This document shows, piece by piece, positions 24,796 to 37,333 of a DNA stretch of 64,000 bases. This DNA is from Nageia nagi. Taxonomy: Eukaryota > Pinophyta. The stretch's first letter is position 1; every line of letters starts with the position of its first letter. The position numbers were made by a program, and so were the translations under genes. Below the pieces are notes generated by a model, which saw only the letters and a program-made list of their open reading frames with translations, had not been told where the DNA came from and did not search any database. The stretch spans positions 5,332,001 to 5,396,000 of the forward strand of contig JBITNC010000001.1 in assembly GCA_050084985.1 (NCBI GenBank). Direction: 5' to 3'.

Positions 24796-25909
24796 TGTTG
24801 GGTTCAATAATTAATGTAACATAAATTTATGATCAAATATGCCTCAAAAAGCTTAAACTCATCAAAATCATTAACAAAATCATACATACATAACAATACT
24901 TTACTACGTGCACACTCACCAAAACCTAGGTAAATATGGCTTAAAATTTCAAAATAATAAACTAAAACCTTGCAAGAATGAAAATAAACCTCTAAATGCA
25001 TCTAAATGGGTAGGGGGAACTCCTATCCAAGGCCCTTTAAGGCACCTAGGTAAGCTTGGAGTGAGTTTTCTCACTCCAAAGATGCAATGTGAGCTCCCAA
25101 ACCCTCAAATCAATGAGAACAAACACAAATGGAATGCCTATTGTGCAAATATTTATGTCTATATGATATTTAAATAATTTCTATGGTGTATTTAAGCTAT
25201 GGATATGATCTTTACACTTTTATATGGTCAAAAATGAAATCTAGTGCATGAAACTTCAAAAAACCTTCAAATGCTTTGAAATTAAAAAGATATTTAAAGA
25301 TCCTTGGATAAGGTTGATCCAAGGATACCCATGAGATCCAATGAATGTCTATAACTTGTATTTATGCTATTATGAGTTCAAATTATAATTTTAATGGTGG
25401 AAATGCAAACTAAATATGATTTTAGCCTAACAAAATACTACATGCACACAAATTTAGTGGAGGATACAAATGTACGTCTTCCAAAGCTCTTCCATGGTTT
25501 TGATCTCTTCAAATCCCTACAAAAACCTTGAATACACCAAATATATGCAATAATAAATGAATTCAATAATGAAATCACCATAGGCATGTTATCTATCCTC
25601 CATTAGAAGTAGCTTGATGAAGTTTGATGGATGATTTGGGGAGTAAACCCTTGAAATTTTCAAACTTAGCTTCAAACCCTAGCTTGATCACTTGAGAGAG
25701 AATTAAAAGCACAAAATCACTTGAGAGAGAATTAGGAGCACAAAATCACTTGAGAGCAATTTCAAAGTCACTTTTTTATCTAATTTAACTTTTTTAAGTA
25801 GTTTGATTTTGCATGAGTAAACATCAGGAGTAAAATAATAATGCATTTAAAACATATCAATATTATAGAACACATCTACTCAAAAAAGTGTTATTTTTCA
25901 ATGTTTACA
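24796..25909 (-). repeat. 5' LTR of the gypsy gag-only element
   Basis: About 1.1 kb, aligning to 17443-18641. Its outer end reads 'caatgtttaca' where the 3' LTR reads 'cggtgtctaca'. It contains a local duplication of 'cttgagagagaatta..agcacaaaatca' at 25690-25755. Confidence 0.75.
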
Positions 25910-26993
25910 CATGCACCAAAAGCTTAGAATAAGCGAGACACTAGTAAAAGGATATAATATCTTCCAAATCCTTGCAAGTTATATGGTTGAATCTAATAAA
26001 AACCTATAAAAAATTGAGATATAGTTAATCCAAAGAAAATCCATCATGAAAGTTACCTTCAAATTTGGATCTATGGAGGTAGTATGAGAAAATAATGGTA
26101 GATTGTGTTGGAATGTATAATGCATTATTGTAAAGGTTATGTAATAATCTTCTATGTAAGTTCACTAATAATTAGGGGTATCATTTGATATCTTAAGTAT
26201 TTAAGTGAATATGATAATGTAACTTGTCCTACACTCCATTTCATGAGCATGCCCCTTGGGTAAAAGGATGTGCATGTCATGCTTTTGTACATTGGATAAA
26301 AGGGTAATCCAAAGAGGGATTTTGGACTATAAATATAAGGCTCCCTCTTTGTGATTAAAACACCAATTTGAGAAGTAAATTTATGCTATAAGATAGTGTT
26401 TAGGAGAAAAATTTAGGAGGATTGTAAGAGTTCATATTTGTTAAGAAGAGAGATCTAGTTAGTGGATGTACTCCTAGTTGGAGGAACCACTTACATCTTG
26501 TGTTATCTTTGTGAGATTGCTTTGTGAGTTTGTTAGATGTGTATTGTGAGCTTTCATGTGATCTTGGGAATATAGAGTTGTTTAGTTTATACTTCAATTG
26601 TCTCATATTGTAGTTAAGATCCATTAAACCCTTGAGATTTGCCTCAAACCCTTGAAGATTTATTCAAACCCTAGCTTTAAAATCTTGGAGCATCGTAGAG
26701 CATGTAATCACTATAGCAAAGTTACACAAATGAGAAAGAGAGGAGTTGACATATATACTGAATTTAACTTTAAGTTAGGTAACTAGAAAGCACCTTTTGT
26801 ATGTTTAAGTTAATAAATAGCATTTTGAATATTTTAGCCCATAATATGCTCCTTGACCATAATTAAGGCTAAATATAGATGTTCAATAATGCATTTAGGT
26901 TATTAAAAACCCTTTTAGCCATCTAGTAAAGCACTTAGATATTTTTAGCATTTTGAGTGTTTTAGAATAAATATGTATTTTTTGGGTATCTAC
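25910..26993 (-). repeat. Right part of the old gypsy LTR (host of two insertions)
   Basis: After the nested element the text resumes 'catgcaccaaaagc', runs to 26105, is interrupted by the copia solo LTR, and continues 'aaacccttgagattt..aaaccctagct' to a terminal 'gggtatctaca' (26983-26993). This is the same order as 'aaacccttgaaattt..aaaccctagct..ggtgtctaca' in the younger LTR, so both halves belong to one older LTR. Confidence 0.55.
26106..26605 (+). repeat. Solo copia LTR (500 bp), same family as 419-918
   Basis: It starts TGTTGGAATG and ends ..TCTCA and is collinear with 419-918, including the TATA box (ctataaata, 26328-26336) and the block 'gatctagttagtggatgtac'. No polypurine tract, primer site or gag adjoins it. 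The flanks are gattg (left) and tattg (right), a target duplication with one change. LTR-LTR recombination is the usual origin of a solo LTR. The 74-residue minus frame at 26400-26624 is an LTR shadow. Confidence 0.8.
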
Positions 26994-28149
26994 AAAACAA
27001 TTCAAGGATTTTATATAACTTAAACCTTTGTAACACCATTCACCTTTCTCCCGTTCAATTGTAACTTTAGTTTGAAAGGAATGATATCTAAAAAATACAC
27101 ATGCAAATATAAGAATAAGCTCCTTATTTTACCAAATTACATGTAAGTTTCTCCCATTGCCACAAAAGGAGGTGTGTATGTCAAAACACGATGCTCATTC
27201 AATTATGAAAACCATCAAAATCTCTTGATGATGTTGATAAAAACTCCTCTACATTCTCCAACATTCCTTGCAAAAAATATCATAATGCTCTACTAAGGGA
27301 AGCATGTCATCCCAACTTCAAATGTGCATTTCTCTTAGTAGGATTCAAGAATGTTTTCCCAAACTTTATTACATTTCTTAATGTTATTCTTAGTGCAAGC
27401 TTGAAACCCATGGAATATCTTTTTCCAAATAAAATACTTTTATTGGATTTTTAAATGCTAACACTTCATTGTATGTTAAATAGAATGTTTTAATAAATTT
27501 CACATTTAAACCTTACATTTAATATTACATCTAATGCTCTTATTAACATTATTTAACTTTTTTTTCAAAATAAAAATATGGTAAATATAATTATTAGTAA
27601 AAAATATTTTTCTTTTGCTTCCAATAGTAAAGCCTTAAATATTATATTATTAAAATTAATTTTATATATTACCTTCTTAAGCATTAAGGTGTGTGTATAT
27701 ACATATTTTTTTCAAAAACTTATGATTGTCACCTTAACCTTTTTTTTTCTTTAGTTAGTTATACCCAAACATTAATACATAAATTAATACATCATCATAA
27801 TACTTATAAATATCAAATATGTAAGCTTTTAAGAGCATTCAAGTGAAGTTACACTAATTAGTTCCTTTTAAAAACTTAATTATATGTTTAATTAGGATTA
27901 GTCCAAGGTAGAGGGATACTCATAAAATTTACGTCATGGTGCTCAACTTATTGGATTCCATTTGAAATATCTTCCTTATTGAGAATTCCATGCTTACAGT
28001 TAATCTTTCAAAATCCTCTCAATCTCTAGGAACCTAAAAAGTTATAAGAAAGGAACCAAAATTTGTACAACAATAGTATCATATTTAAATTAGAGAATGT
28101 GAAAAGGCTATATCATTCATTCTAGCAGCATCAAAAATATAAACATTAC
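26994..28149. other. AT-rich spacer, no gene recognised
   Basis: No coding sequence, RNA gene or repeat that I can name. Confidence 0.5.
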
Positions 28150-28640
28150 ATTGATTTCAACATGGTTCAAATATCTTAGTAAACTTCACAATGATCAAAT
28201 GTACATTTAATGTCATCATTACAAAATTTAATCAAATGTTTAATCTTCTTGGTCCTAGCAATTTGGGTCATGATAATTAATTTCCTCAAAAGTTTTGAGT
28301 TTGATGATAACTTGCTTATAAAGACTATAACTACAAATCTTAATTCAAAAGGTATTTCAAAATCAGCCATATGCTTTAAAAGTTTATCAATAGAAGTTAT
28401 ATCAAAAAAAAAATTTGAAATTCACAAAGCAAGTAAATAAATCTTCTTTATCATTTCAATAGTTTTCAACAATAATTTGAAATGCAAGCATGTGATCAAT
28501 TGTTGAATATTTATTTTTAAAATCAATTTGACTTTTAGCTCTTAATTAGTTACCATCAAACCAATTAGTAATTTTCTTTTCTATAATACTGCCATGAGAA
28601 ACACACAAAATTGGATGGAAGATTTTTATGAGCTTTGCTT
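28150..28640 (-). pseudogene. LINE reverse transcriptase fragment (palm N-terminal part)
   Basis: On the minus strand 28510-28200 reads, with breaks, IVENY.NDKEDLFTCFV, then IDKLLKHMADFEIPFELR. This matches the stretch INLLVENYRNDREDLFTCFL plus DFKKAFDT of the copy at 30370-31990, i.e. RT motif A. The catalytic FKKAFD is altered to FKFFFD. Sequence after 28200 no longer matches. Confidence 0.6.
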
Positions 28641-30369
28641 TGATAAAAATCATCTTTATTTAGTGGTTAAATCTTGAGCTTTTTTATCTAAGTGATCGAA
28701 AATTTGTAGAATAATAATATATAAATAAAATCTTTTTTTTTTTGTGATATAAAGAAGCATAAAATTGAAAATGATGTGATAGACCCTCTTAAAAATACAT
28801 TGAGTCTACACAAATACTATACTTATTTCCTAGTATGCCATAACATTATGATAAATTTAAGAAATATTTTAATGATCTTCACAAAGTTATTATTACCTAT
28901 TGTGACTTTTGTTACTTGTAAACAATAATATAAATGAATAATTTATGTGTGCAAAATGCTTTATTTTGTTGATAAGTATAATAAAAATAAAGAATATTTT
29001 TTTATTATTATATTAATTCTTAATCATTATTTCATATACTTTGTATTCAAACCAGATTTTTTTTTGTTGGTATAAGAAAATTAAATTATAAATCTTCTCT
29101 CTATAAAAATCAATGATTGATTAAGAAATTAAAATCTTATTATAAAAATTAATAATATTTTATTAAACTATTTAATAAAAACACCATTAAGAAGTTAACA
29201 ATCGAAATTAACAAAAACTACATTTTAAGTGTCTAACATTCTTTTCCAACCACCCTTTTTGTATAATAAATAAATTTGCAACTATTTTTTAATAATCTTA
29301 TATCATAAAAGATTACACATAATAATATAAATTTCCACAAAATGACACATTAATAAACTATAGCAAGATTATTTTACTTTTTTTATATACTTACGAATAG
29401 TTATGTTATTATAAATTATATAAATTTGATGGTGCTGGAATCTATTCCTCATTATTTCTCCTTGTCTTTTCTCGGAGGGAATCCTTGGTATTGGACCCTC
29501 TAAATACATGTTTCCTTTTGTCTTCCAAACAATGACTTTTATTCATGTCGTGTATGGCAAGAAATTTATTGATTCCTTAATTAATTATCACGACACATTT
29601 AAAATAAATAAATAAATGTTGCTTGCTAAAGTGATATATCACATTTTGAGAAATTTGAAGTAACAATTAATTATTTTCGTTCCTCATCTATGTATATTCC
29701 TATTTGCTTTTTGAAGTGAAAATGTCTTATGATTAGAGAAGGTGTAAAAAGCTGTGAGTTGAAGAAAACCCCTTTGAGTAATATTTTTTAATTGGTAATA
29801 ATTATTTATATAAATAAAATTAGTTTAAATGTAATTAAAATATATTTATAAATATAATGTATATATAATAAAATATTTTAATATTAAAATATTAGTAATT
29901 ACAAGTCTAATAAATTAATATATAATATATTTATTCATAAAAATAGAAAAAAAATTACAATATTGAGAAAATATGGATAGAACTTAAGACTATTAAATTT
30001 AAGTTAAGTGGGTTGTCTAAATAGGGATCAACCTAAGTTATAATAAAACTTTAAGTATAGATCTTATGGAGGAGCATCATTTATATGGATTAAGTATACA
30101 AACAAGGAATTGTAAGTTCCTATATGTAGATTAATTCATGAGGTTAGTTTAGAGAAACTTGCATAAAGGATAATGATATGATATTTTATATTTTTTACCA
30201 TCCTTTTTAAACCCAAATGTTTGTAGGACCTATCAAAATTTATCTAGACAAGAAAAGAAAATATATTGATTAAGTATTTGAATGATTATTTCTCATATAA
30301 TTAAGTTGTATTAAAAATCATCAAGCTTATTTTGATTATCTTAGTTCAAGAATTTGCAGATTAAGTTGT
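28641..30369. other. Very AT-rich spacer, no gene recognised
   Basis: Long poly-A/T and ATA-rich stretches; no frame above background and no recognisable repeat unit. Confidence 0.5.
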
Positions 30370-31990
30370 AATAGAAAATAATTGTGTAGTTTTCTCTTAT
30401 GTCTTTATGAGTGGGCAAAAAAAAGAGAAAACGAGTCTCATCTTTTATGGCATTTAGGTTATAAAATTTACAAATTTTTTTATCCCAAGGTGTTGTTGGT
30501 ATTGTCCATCTACCAATTTCACTATGGAGTTAATGTGAAATAGTTCTTAATTTTGCAATCGTAAGTTTCTTTTTGAAATTAATAATCTTATGTGGATATG
30601 AAAGATGTTCAAGTTTAAGATTAATGATATTTTATAGTAAGAATGTTTTCTTTTATCTTTGATGTTGTCATCATTCAAACAAATTGAATTACTTTATTTG
30701 TAATTTGCATTTCTAATTTATTACTATGATAGTGGGTTATGTTATGTAAGCCCCAAAAATCATTCCATTTATCAAAGTTTTTTAGCCATCCTCTTTTAAG
30801 TTGTTGATGAGTTGGGAAAGTTTGTTTGACGAATACAGGTAATATAAGGTGATCTAGCTTTCAAAGCTTAAAATTATATAATATATATCATTTTAAGGTC
30901 TCATTTTCAATGGGAAGTAACTTGACTTCCATTAGAAGTATAGGATATGGTGTGTTATTCTTAATTTTAAAATTACAAAGGATAAATTGTTTTTGAATTT
31001 GCTCAAACTTTTCCCAAATTTACCAGGAAATACTTCCACCCAAACTTCTTAGCCATCAAATAATACTGAAGTTATAAGGCAGGAGAAATAAGTTTTTTTA
31101 TCCCATTTTGAAAGTCTTACACCCTTACACTTATTTTCCAAGTCATATGTGGCTTTCCACTTTGCAAACATTATTTTTTTCAACACTTACGTTCCAATTT
31201 ATTTTATGATTTATGTCCATACCTAAGTATTTGTAAGAGTGAACCATCTCTAAAGGTTGATTATTAAAGATGATTATAGGGTGGGCTATCTTTTTAGATT
31301 TGATTATCATTAATTTGGTTTTATCTACAATAATTATTAATCAAGATAAATTGCAAAATTTTAAAAGGATATTTAATTGTTTAACAAGATCATCATGATG
31401 CCTAGCTAACAAGATAATATCATTTCCATAAAGGAGAAGAACAATAACGAGGTTATGAAGGTTGGTACCTATACATCCAACTTCTTTGAAAAAATATCTA
31501 ATTGATTTGTGTAAATGCCAAATACAATAGAGGAAAGTGGGTAACCTTATTTAAACCTATTGTTGTAATTAATTTCCTTAGACCATCCTTGATTAGTTTT
31601 AAGTTTAGCAATAACTTGTTCATAAGTTCTATAAATAATCAATTTTAGTTCAGGAGGTGAATCTAAATTAGTAATATGCTTAGAAAATTTATCCCTGGTG
31701 ATAGTATCGAATGCTTTTTTTAAAATCTAAAAAGCATGTAAATAAATCTTCTCTATCATTTCGATAGTTTTCAACAAGTAAATTGATACATTGTTGAATA
31801 TTTTTAATAAGCAAAGCATGATAACTAATCACCATAATGAGAGAGTTTATGTTCAATAATAAGATGTACAATTATTAGACAACATTAAACCATCAATATA
31901 GTCAAGTGTTGAATAACAAACTAAGAGGAGTGATACCAATGATATATCTTTAGGTGAATAGTTATGTATCGATTTCATCAAAGAAAATTC
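30370..31990 (-). pseudogene. Plant LINE (non-LTR) reverse transcriptase and C-terminus, decayed
   Basis: From high to low coordinates the minus strand gives IQQCINLLVENYRNDREDLF and DFKKAFDT (RT motif A, about 31700-31830); ELKLIIYRTYEQVIAKLKT; GYPLSSIVFGIYTNQLD (motif B, about 31530); YGNDIILLARHHDDLVKQLN (motif C, with the catalytic YADD changed to YGND, about 31410); SYKYLGMDINHKINWN (about 31220); the connector with NTPYPILLMEVKLLPIE (about 30920); and a C-terminal CKFYNLNAIKDE remnant of the Cys/His motif (about 30430). Stops and shifts separate these words. The full protein would be a replicative ORF2-type polyprotein; the endonuclease end is not recognisable. The family is common in gymnosperm genomes as far as I recall, which is not proof. 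Confidence 0.75.
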
Positions 31991-33370
31991 AACCTAATAT
32001 TGACATGGTCTATATTTTAGCTAAAATTAAGGACCTACTATTTAATAAAATAAATATATTGTGATATCTTTAGGGTGTAACACCTAGGAGTTAAGAGTCT
32101 AAGAGGGTCTTGATGTCTATTGGTAGCAAGAACTAAATGATTGGGATGTCATCTTCTTGCAATAGGGAAGAATTATAAGAGGTATTGATACATAAAAATA
32201 AGTTTCCTATGATAATTCTTATCTTATCAAATTTAGATTTCTTACAAAAGACTTTCAAGTGCTTGTTATAACAAAATTAAGGAGAAAAAAGTATGAGAGA
32301 AAATCATCACCATAAAATGAGATTCCAATATACCATAGGAAAACCCATATCGAGAAGAAAATCCCAACAAAGGAGTATCTTATTATCATGTTATGAATAT
32401 GAAGATTAATCTTATCCTCCAAAGGACCTCTAAAATAACATCCAAAATGATTAGTAACTTTGCTCTTAAGACCATGATGGAAGTCTTACAAACTCTTGTC
32501 AAGACCACTTTGCAAATTTTTAAGATTTCTCTCTCCTATCACACTAAGTCACTCCTTAAAAACATTCATTATCTTCTCTTGAGAATAATGAAGAAATAAA
32601 ATATATAGAACATTTTTTATACACATGTTCATGAAAATTGTACCATACTCCTTGTATTAGCATGGTTACAATCTTCATAAATTACTCTCTACACTCGCAC
32701 TACATGACAATATCTCTCATGCACTTACATTACATGGCAATGTCTCTCATGCACCTTAGTATGGCTAACAACATCTCACTTCAATACTAGAGTGACAAAA
32801 CTCTATCTCATAAACAGAAACCTCCATAAAGACTTACATAACTACATATATATATATAGAATGAATCCCTCTTAAAATTATACTCCATGAAATTTCTACG
32901 TTATGAAACACGCTTTCAATCTCACCTTCTTAACCTCTTTTTATATAATTCTTAAAAGCTAACCATACTGCCCAATATATAATTAAATGAAATTATTTAA
33001 AAAATAAAACATAAAAAACCCATACTCAATTAACATTTAATTTTCTACTTAATTTTATAGTAAATAATACGAGATATAATATTTAAGAAAAAATTACATG
33101 AAACTATAATAAATCACTTATATCATTTGATGTAATGCAACAAACCGCAACCACCACCACCATCTTAAAAATAAATAAAACTAGCTTTTGCAACATTGTG
33201 TAATGGGTACATTGTAGATTAATAATTATGCTCTCTGATTTTAAGTGTTATTTTTTTAAGATATAACATAATCAAAACATTTAATTAATATGTATTTAAT
33301 TAATAAATAAATAAGTTTCTAACAAGTCGTTCAAATATTCAATTATTTTCTAATAGGAAAATAAAAATTA
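31991..33370. other. Spacer, no gene recognised
   Basis: 32000-32400 may be the decayed upstream part of the LINE on the minus strand, but I could not read a motif. The remainder is plain AT-rich DNA. Confidence 0.45.
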
Positions 33371-33375
33371 GGTAC

Positions 33376-33474
33376 CTTGAAAGCGACCGAGTTGAAATCT
33401 TTGTCTTGCACATCATTTTCTCTTCCCCCAACTTGATCTCTTCATCCTCAATAATTTCCCCCTCCTCTTCATCT
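33376..33474 (-). other. Exon-like open segment, unknown protein
   Basis: On the minus strand an acceptor-like ttttttgcag-type end (gtttttgcag, about 33475-33484) is followed by an open stretch DEEEGEIIEDEEIKLGEE then KMMCKTKISTRSLS, ending at a donor-like TTTCAAG|GTACC (33371-33376). The reading frame is open through both edges (33339-33593). It is strongly acidic, then basic. I do not recognise the protein and see no neighbouring exon, so this may be chance or a lone remnant of a host gene. Confidence 0.2.
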
Positions 33475-34374
33475 GCAAAAACCCTTATGGTAGGACAGCA
33501 TGAGAGGTTGTTGTTCCACCATACTTGCCAGCTTTCTCGAGTCGTGGAGTAATCCAATGATAGCATTATCTCTAAAATGCATACAACCAACATTAGATTC
33601 TAAGATATCTTAAAAAATAAGAAAATAGAAACTAGAAAAGAAAACTATTAAGAGCATGAGGTACCCTTGTTAGTAGTATTCTACTCTTCTATAGGCAATT
33701 TAGCAAGTAAATAGAAAGAGAGATGGAAGTTGAGATTATAAATGGTAAGAGGAAAGTTAAATAATCAATGTAGAAGCGATGTGACACAACGATTAATATT
33801 TTGATGGTGATGGCTAAAGGAGCACCCTTCTAGTAAGGGTATTTTTTACACCTCATTGATTTTACTATCAGTGTACAAGTGGAAGCCATCACATTATTTT
33901 GTAACTTAATTATTGAGGAAAGCTATGTAGTATCTCATCCAATTTGCACTTGATGCATTCTAAGATTCTAATGCCCAAAAAGTGACTAATAGTAGTATTG
34001 ATCATGGTTTGAAATTAACAAACCTAGATTGCATGCAAGAATTTTGAATTGCTCACTCCCTTAATTAATCCTAATAAATCCAAGACCAAAGTACACGTTA
34101 GAGTTCTTCTACTCTCTTTATGTCAAAGTACCTTGTTACTTGTAAGCCCACTAAAATAATCTATTATTCGATTAATGTTCTTTGTTTACTTCAAATATTT
34201 CTCCTTTTATTTTTACAATTCATGTGCTTCCTTCTCCAACTCTTTACTCTATAATAGCAGACAATTCCTAGATAATGACATCAATAATCAACAATATTGT
34301 ATATTCGTACCAATATTTAATAACAACACTTTAAAAAAAAATGAAATGATGAAATCGATTTGCATTAATTTTCA

Positions 34375-35600
34375 TCACCAATAATCCCCATAAGAATATT
34401 CATCATGTTTGAAATGAAAAAATTAATTCACATCCCTTGTAGCAATGTTCCTTGCAATATTCCTAGAGATAAACTTGGTTACAAAACTGTAGTCATCGCA
34501 TAGTTGAAGGTTCTTCACAACATTAGTAATGTTTCCAACATAGTCTTTAATAACTTGAACGCAATTGCCAACTTTTCTAAGCAATTCTTTATCTTTAGCT
34601 TCCATATCATTCAATGCAGGTATTGTATTTGGAAATATAATCTTCTACCTTCATCTTACTTGATAGTTTCTTGAAATCATCATAGATCTCATGTGTTCAA
34701 TCTATATCCTATAACAAAAGCGCGAATACTCTATCAACTTTAATCTAAATACATCCAATCTAATCTTCTTATTTCCTCTATCTTTCATTAATGTCCTTAC
34801 TTAGAACATCATCCTTGTTACCCACTTTGGCATAAATATTTGAAAGGAGAACATATGATGGAGTATATTTAGTCTCCAATAAAAATAATTGTTTCCATAT
34901 AATCCCTCCTCCTACATTCATAAGTGGTATACACATACCAAGTAGACTTTGTTGCATAGCCAATTTGGTGCACCTACATAATGAAAGGCGATCAAGAACA
35001 CATGTATAATATTCTACCCAGGAATAATTACAATAAGATTTGCTACAACACCCATCTACTAGTCCTACTCAGCTATTTGCAATTAGAACACGTAAACATG
35101 TTATGTTATTTGCATGACTATTTGCAACCACTCTTTAAGGGATTTCTACACCTTCTAGAATTCCCATCAATGCGCATGTTGGAAGGATATGACAAAGGTT
35201 GTAGGGTTGGGCTTTACTCTTGAAAATTGTACCTACCTAAAAGTCTCTCATGTTATTCATATTTTATGATCGCTATGCATCATGAGGTTGTGACTATTGC
35301 ATGCATCTCGTTAAATAACTTACATGCATTCTTTATGTTTCATATTTTGTGTACATGTCTACTAGTGTATTCACATTACAACATGTAATCCGATTTTAAA
35401 GATACTTTGGAGTGGGTTTTGATGGTGCTGGGAAAGGTGGATAGGATATTATCCAACAAACCAAGCGTAATGACAACTATCCATGTTGTTGGCAAAGTAG
35501 CCATCCTTAGCCCCCGCATAAAGCTAACAGACACATGGCATAATAAATCAATGCTCCAAAGAATTTGCATCATCAGACATGGTCCAAAATTCAACATTAT
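34375..35600 (-). pseudogene. PPR-DYW protein, decayed
   Basis: PPR-DYW proteins bind organelle RNA and carry out C-to-U editing. The far C-terminus is preserved: frames read VVKNLQLCDDYSFVTKFISR, RDVN, a stop, then FFHFKHDEYSYGDYW and a stop at 34375-34377. Upstream lies an E-motif remnant TPSYVLLSNIYAKVGNKDDV (34810-34870). Further up are PPR-like words (AKDGYFANN at about 35510; HSKVSLKSDYML at about 35400; NIKNACK/LFNEMHA at about 35300). The zinc ligand pattern CxxCH is changed to CDDYS, the HSEKLA segment is lost, and stops and frame changes are frequent. The beginning of the protein is not found. No poly-A tail was seen, so I cannot say whether it is a retrocopy. Confidence 0.75.
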
Positions 35601-37328
35601 GCATTCTCCCTCTCCAAAGAAAATGCCTACAATGTAAATATAAGTCTCCCAAGTAAGTAAACAACTATCGTTATCAAACATAATTGATTTATATTCCAAA
35701 AGAATGCTTACACATATACGAAGGAAGCCTAAACATATACCTTGTGTATAGAAAATCAAACATTAGTATACTAAAATTAATTTAACAACTTATGTGCATA
35801 CAAAAAATATGAAAAAGTTAAAAATAAAAAGTATGAGACAAGTAATATAGAGTTATATTGAAGAAATCTTACGAAAAATATTTATTGAATACGAAACATG
35901 GAAAATGTAATCCAATGCATGCAAATACTTTTGAATTAAACACTTGTATACTTTGATTTTGTGTGATAAAAAAATAACCATTTCTTTTTAGCACAAAAAT
36001 ACTATGTCTACAACTCGTAAGAAACTTATGGGTAAGTAACTAGCACCAAGCTAAAGGAAAATATGAATACATCATGGCAAGAAGAGCAAGAGGAGAGACT
36101 ATGGTATCAACATTTAAGAAGGTTGATGAGGAAATATGGAATAAGTACAAACCAATATTTTCCCTTACCTCTCTCAGTTTGAAAATTTGAGGTCAATATT
36201 CATAACATTGGCAAGTTCTTTACTCCTACTTTTATCTAGCTAGTGGTTCCATCATATTTCAATTAGGGAGTTATATCTGTAGAATATTGGTCACTGTATT
36301 TTAGTAAGAATAACTCTGTAAGGTAGAGAAAAGGGTGTTGAAGATATATGGCCACACTAAAGTAGCTACTCATCTCAAAGTTGGAATGTTAGATTAATCA
36401 CCTAGGAATATACATCATCTGCTTACCAAGAAGAATACAATTTGTATTGACTTGAAATCATTCCATTCCCAAACCATACATTGAATTCTTACTTATGTGG
36501 TCCTTAAATAAATGATATTGATGGGTTGCAATAGTATTTGTAGCAGATAAGAAGAGAATGGAAGACCCACAATGTTGGTGGTCTAGGATTTGAGCTTGGT
36601 GGAGGTCACATGGACACCAACCCCCTCTTCCATAGATTATGATGTGCACTCTTTGCATTGGGAGATGCTAGGAAGAGCCCCCTCCCAAGTGCAATGAAAG
36701 TGCCCTTCCTAGGCCATCGACCTTGCTAATCACCTATTGACCCTTCCTAGGTAAGTATACTTTCATGCTTTGCCTCCCCTCCCATTTATCCTCTCTCCTC
36801 TTTCCCTCTCCCTTAGCATTCCTACGTGTGGGATCATCATGCAACCTTATGTTCAATGTAAGCATGCACAAATAATTTGTAGCTACCCAGTGAATTCTTC
36901 AATGGTGCACCCCATTTAAGATCATATTGAGTTTATCATATAATAGCTTTAACAAAATTCACACTGCATTGCGTCTTATACTATAAGTTGCCCTAAATAT
37001 TCTTAACTAAACCATGAAACTTTATAGATGGATGAAATACAAAAATCATTTTTGTATCTCATTTTATCATAGTGTATTATGTTAATTGGCTCGATTTCAT
37101 TTATTAATCAATTTAAATAGTAAATACCATACATTCCTTTTATAATATAGAAATAAAACCTTCATTGTATTATAATATATATATATATATTGTAATAATT
37201 TAAATAAATAATAAAAAATAAAATATTATACATCTTTTTAATTATATTTACAAAATCTTATATATGATTTAGATGTCAACAAAATTGTCATTATATATAT
37301 ATATATATATAATATATATATATATGGA
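35601..37328. other. Spacer, no gene recognised
   Basis: 36440-36850 is less AT-rich with a 66-residue minus frame but without a motif. (AT)n runs at about 37170-37186 and 37291-37324 stand directly before the copia insertion. Confidence 0.5.
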
Positions 37329-37333
37329 GGATA

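Larger units (their letters stand above)
17443..25909 (-). mobile_element. Ty3/gypsy-type element with gag only (TR-GAG-like), about 8.5 kb
   Basis: Two ~1.1-1.2 kb related LTRs (about 17443-18641 and 24796-25909) flank an interior that contains a decayed gypsy gag (20385-23022) but no protease, RT, RNase H or integrase. Minus orientation follows from gag, and from the tract cagggGCAAAA immediately before the TGTAGACACC start of the 3' LTR. CATG on the outer side of both LTRs (17439-17442 and 25910-25913) is a candidate target duplication. The exact inner LTR ends are uncertain by about 10 bp. Such gag-only elements need enzymes from another element to move. Confidence 0.7.

Noticed and set aside
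35376-35759. 127-residue minus-strand frame as a membrane protein
   Set aside because: Hydrophobic appearance comes from an out-of-frame reading of the PPR pseudogene; the neighbouring frames give PPR-like words.
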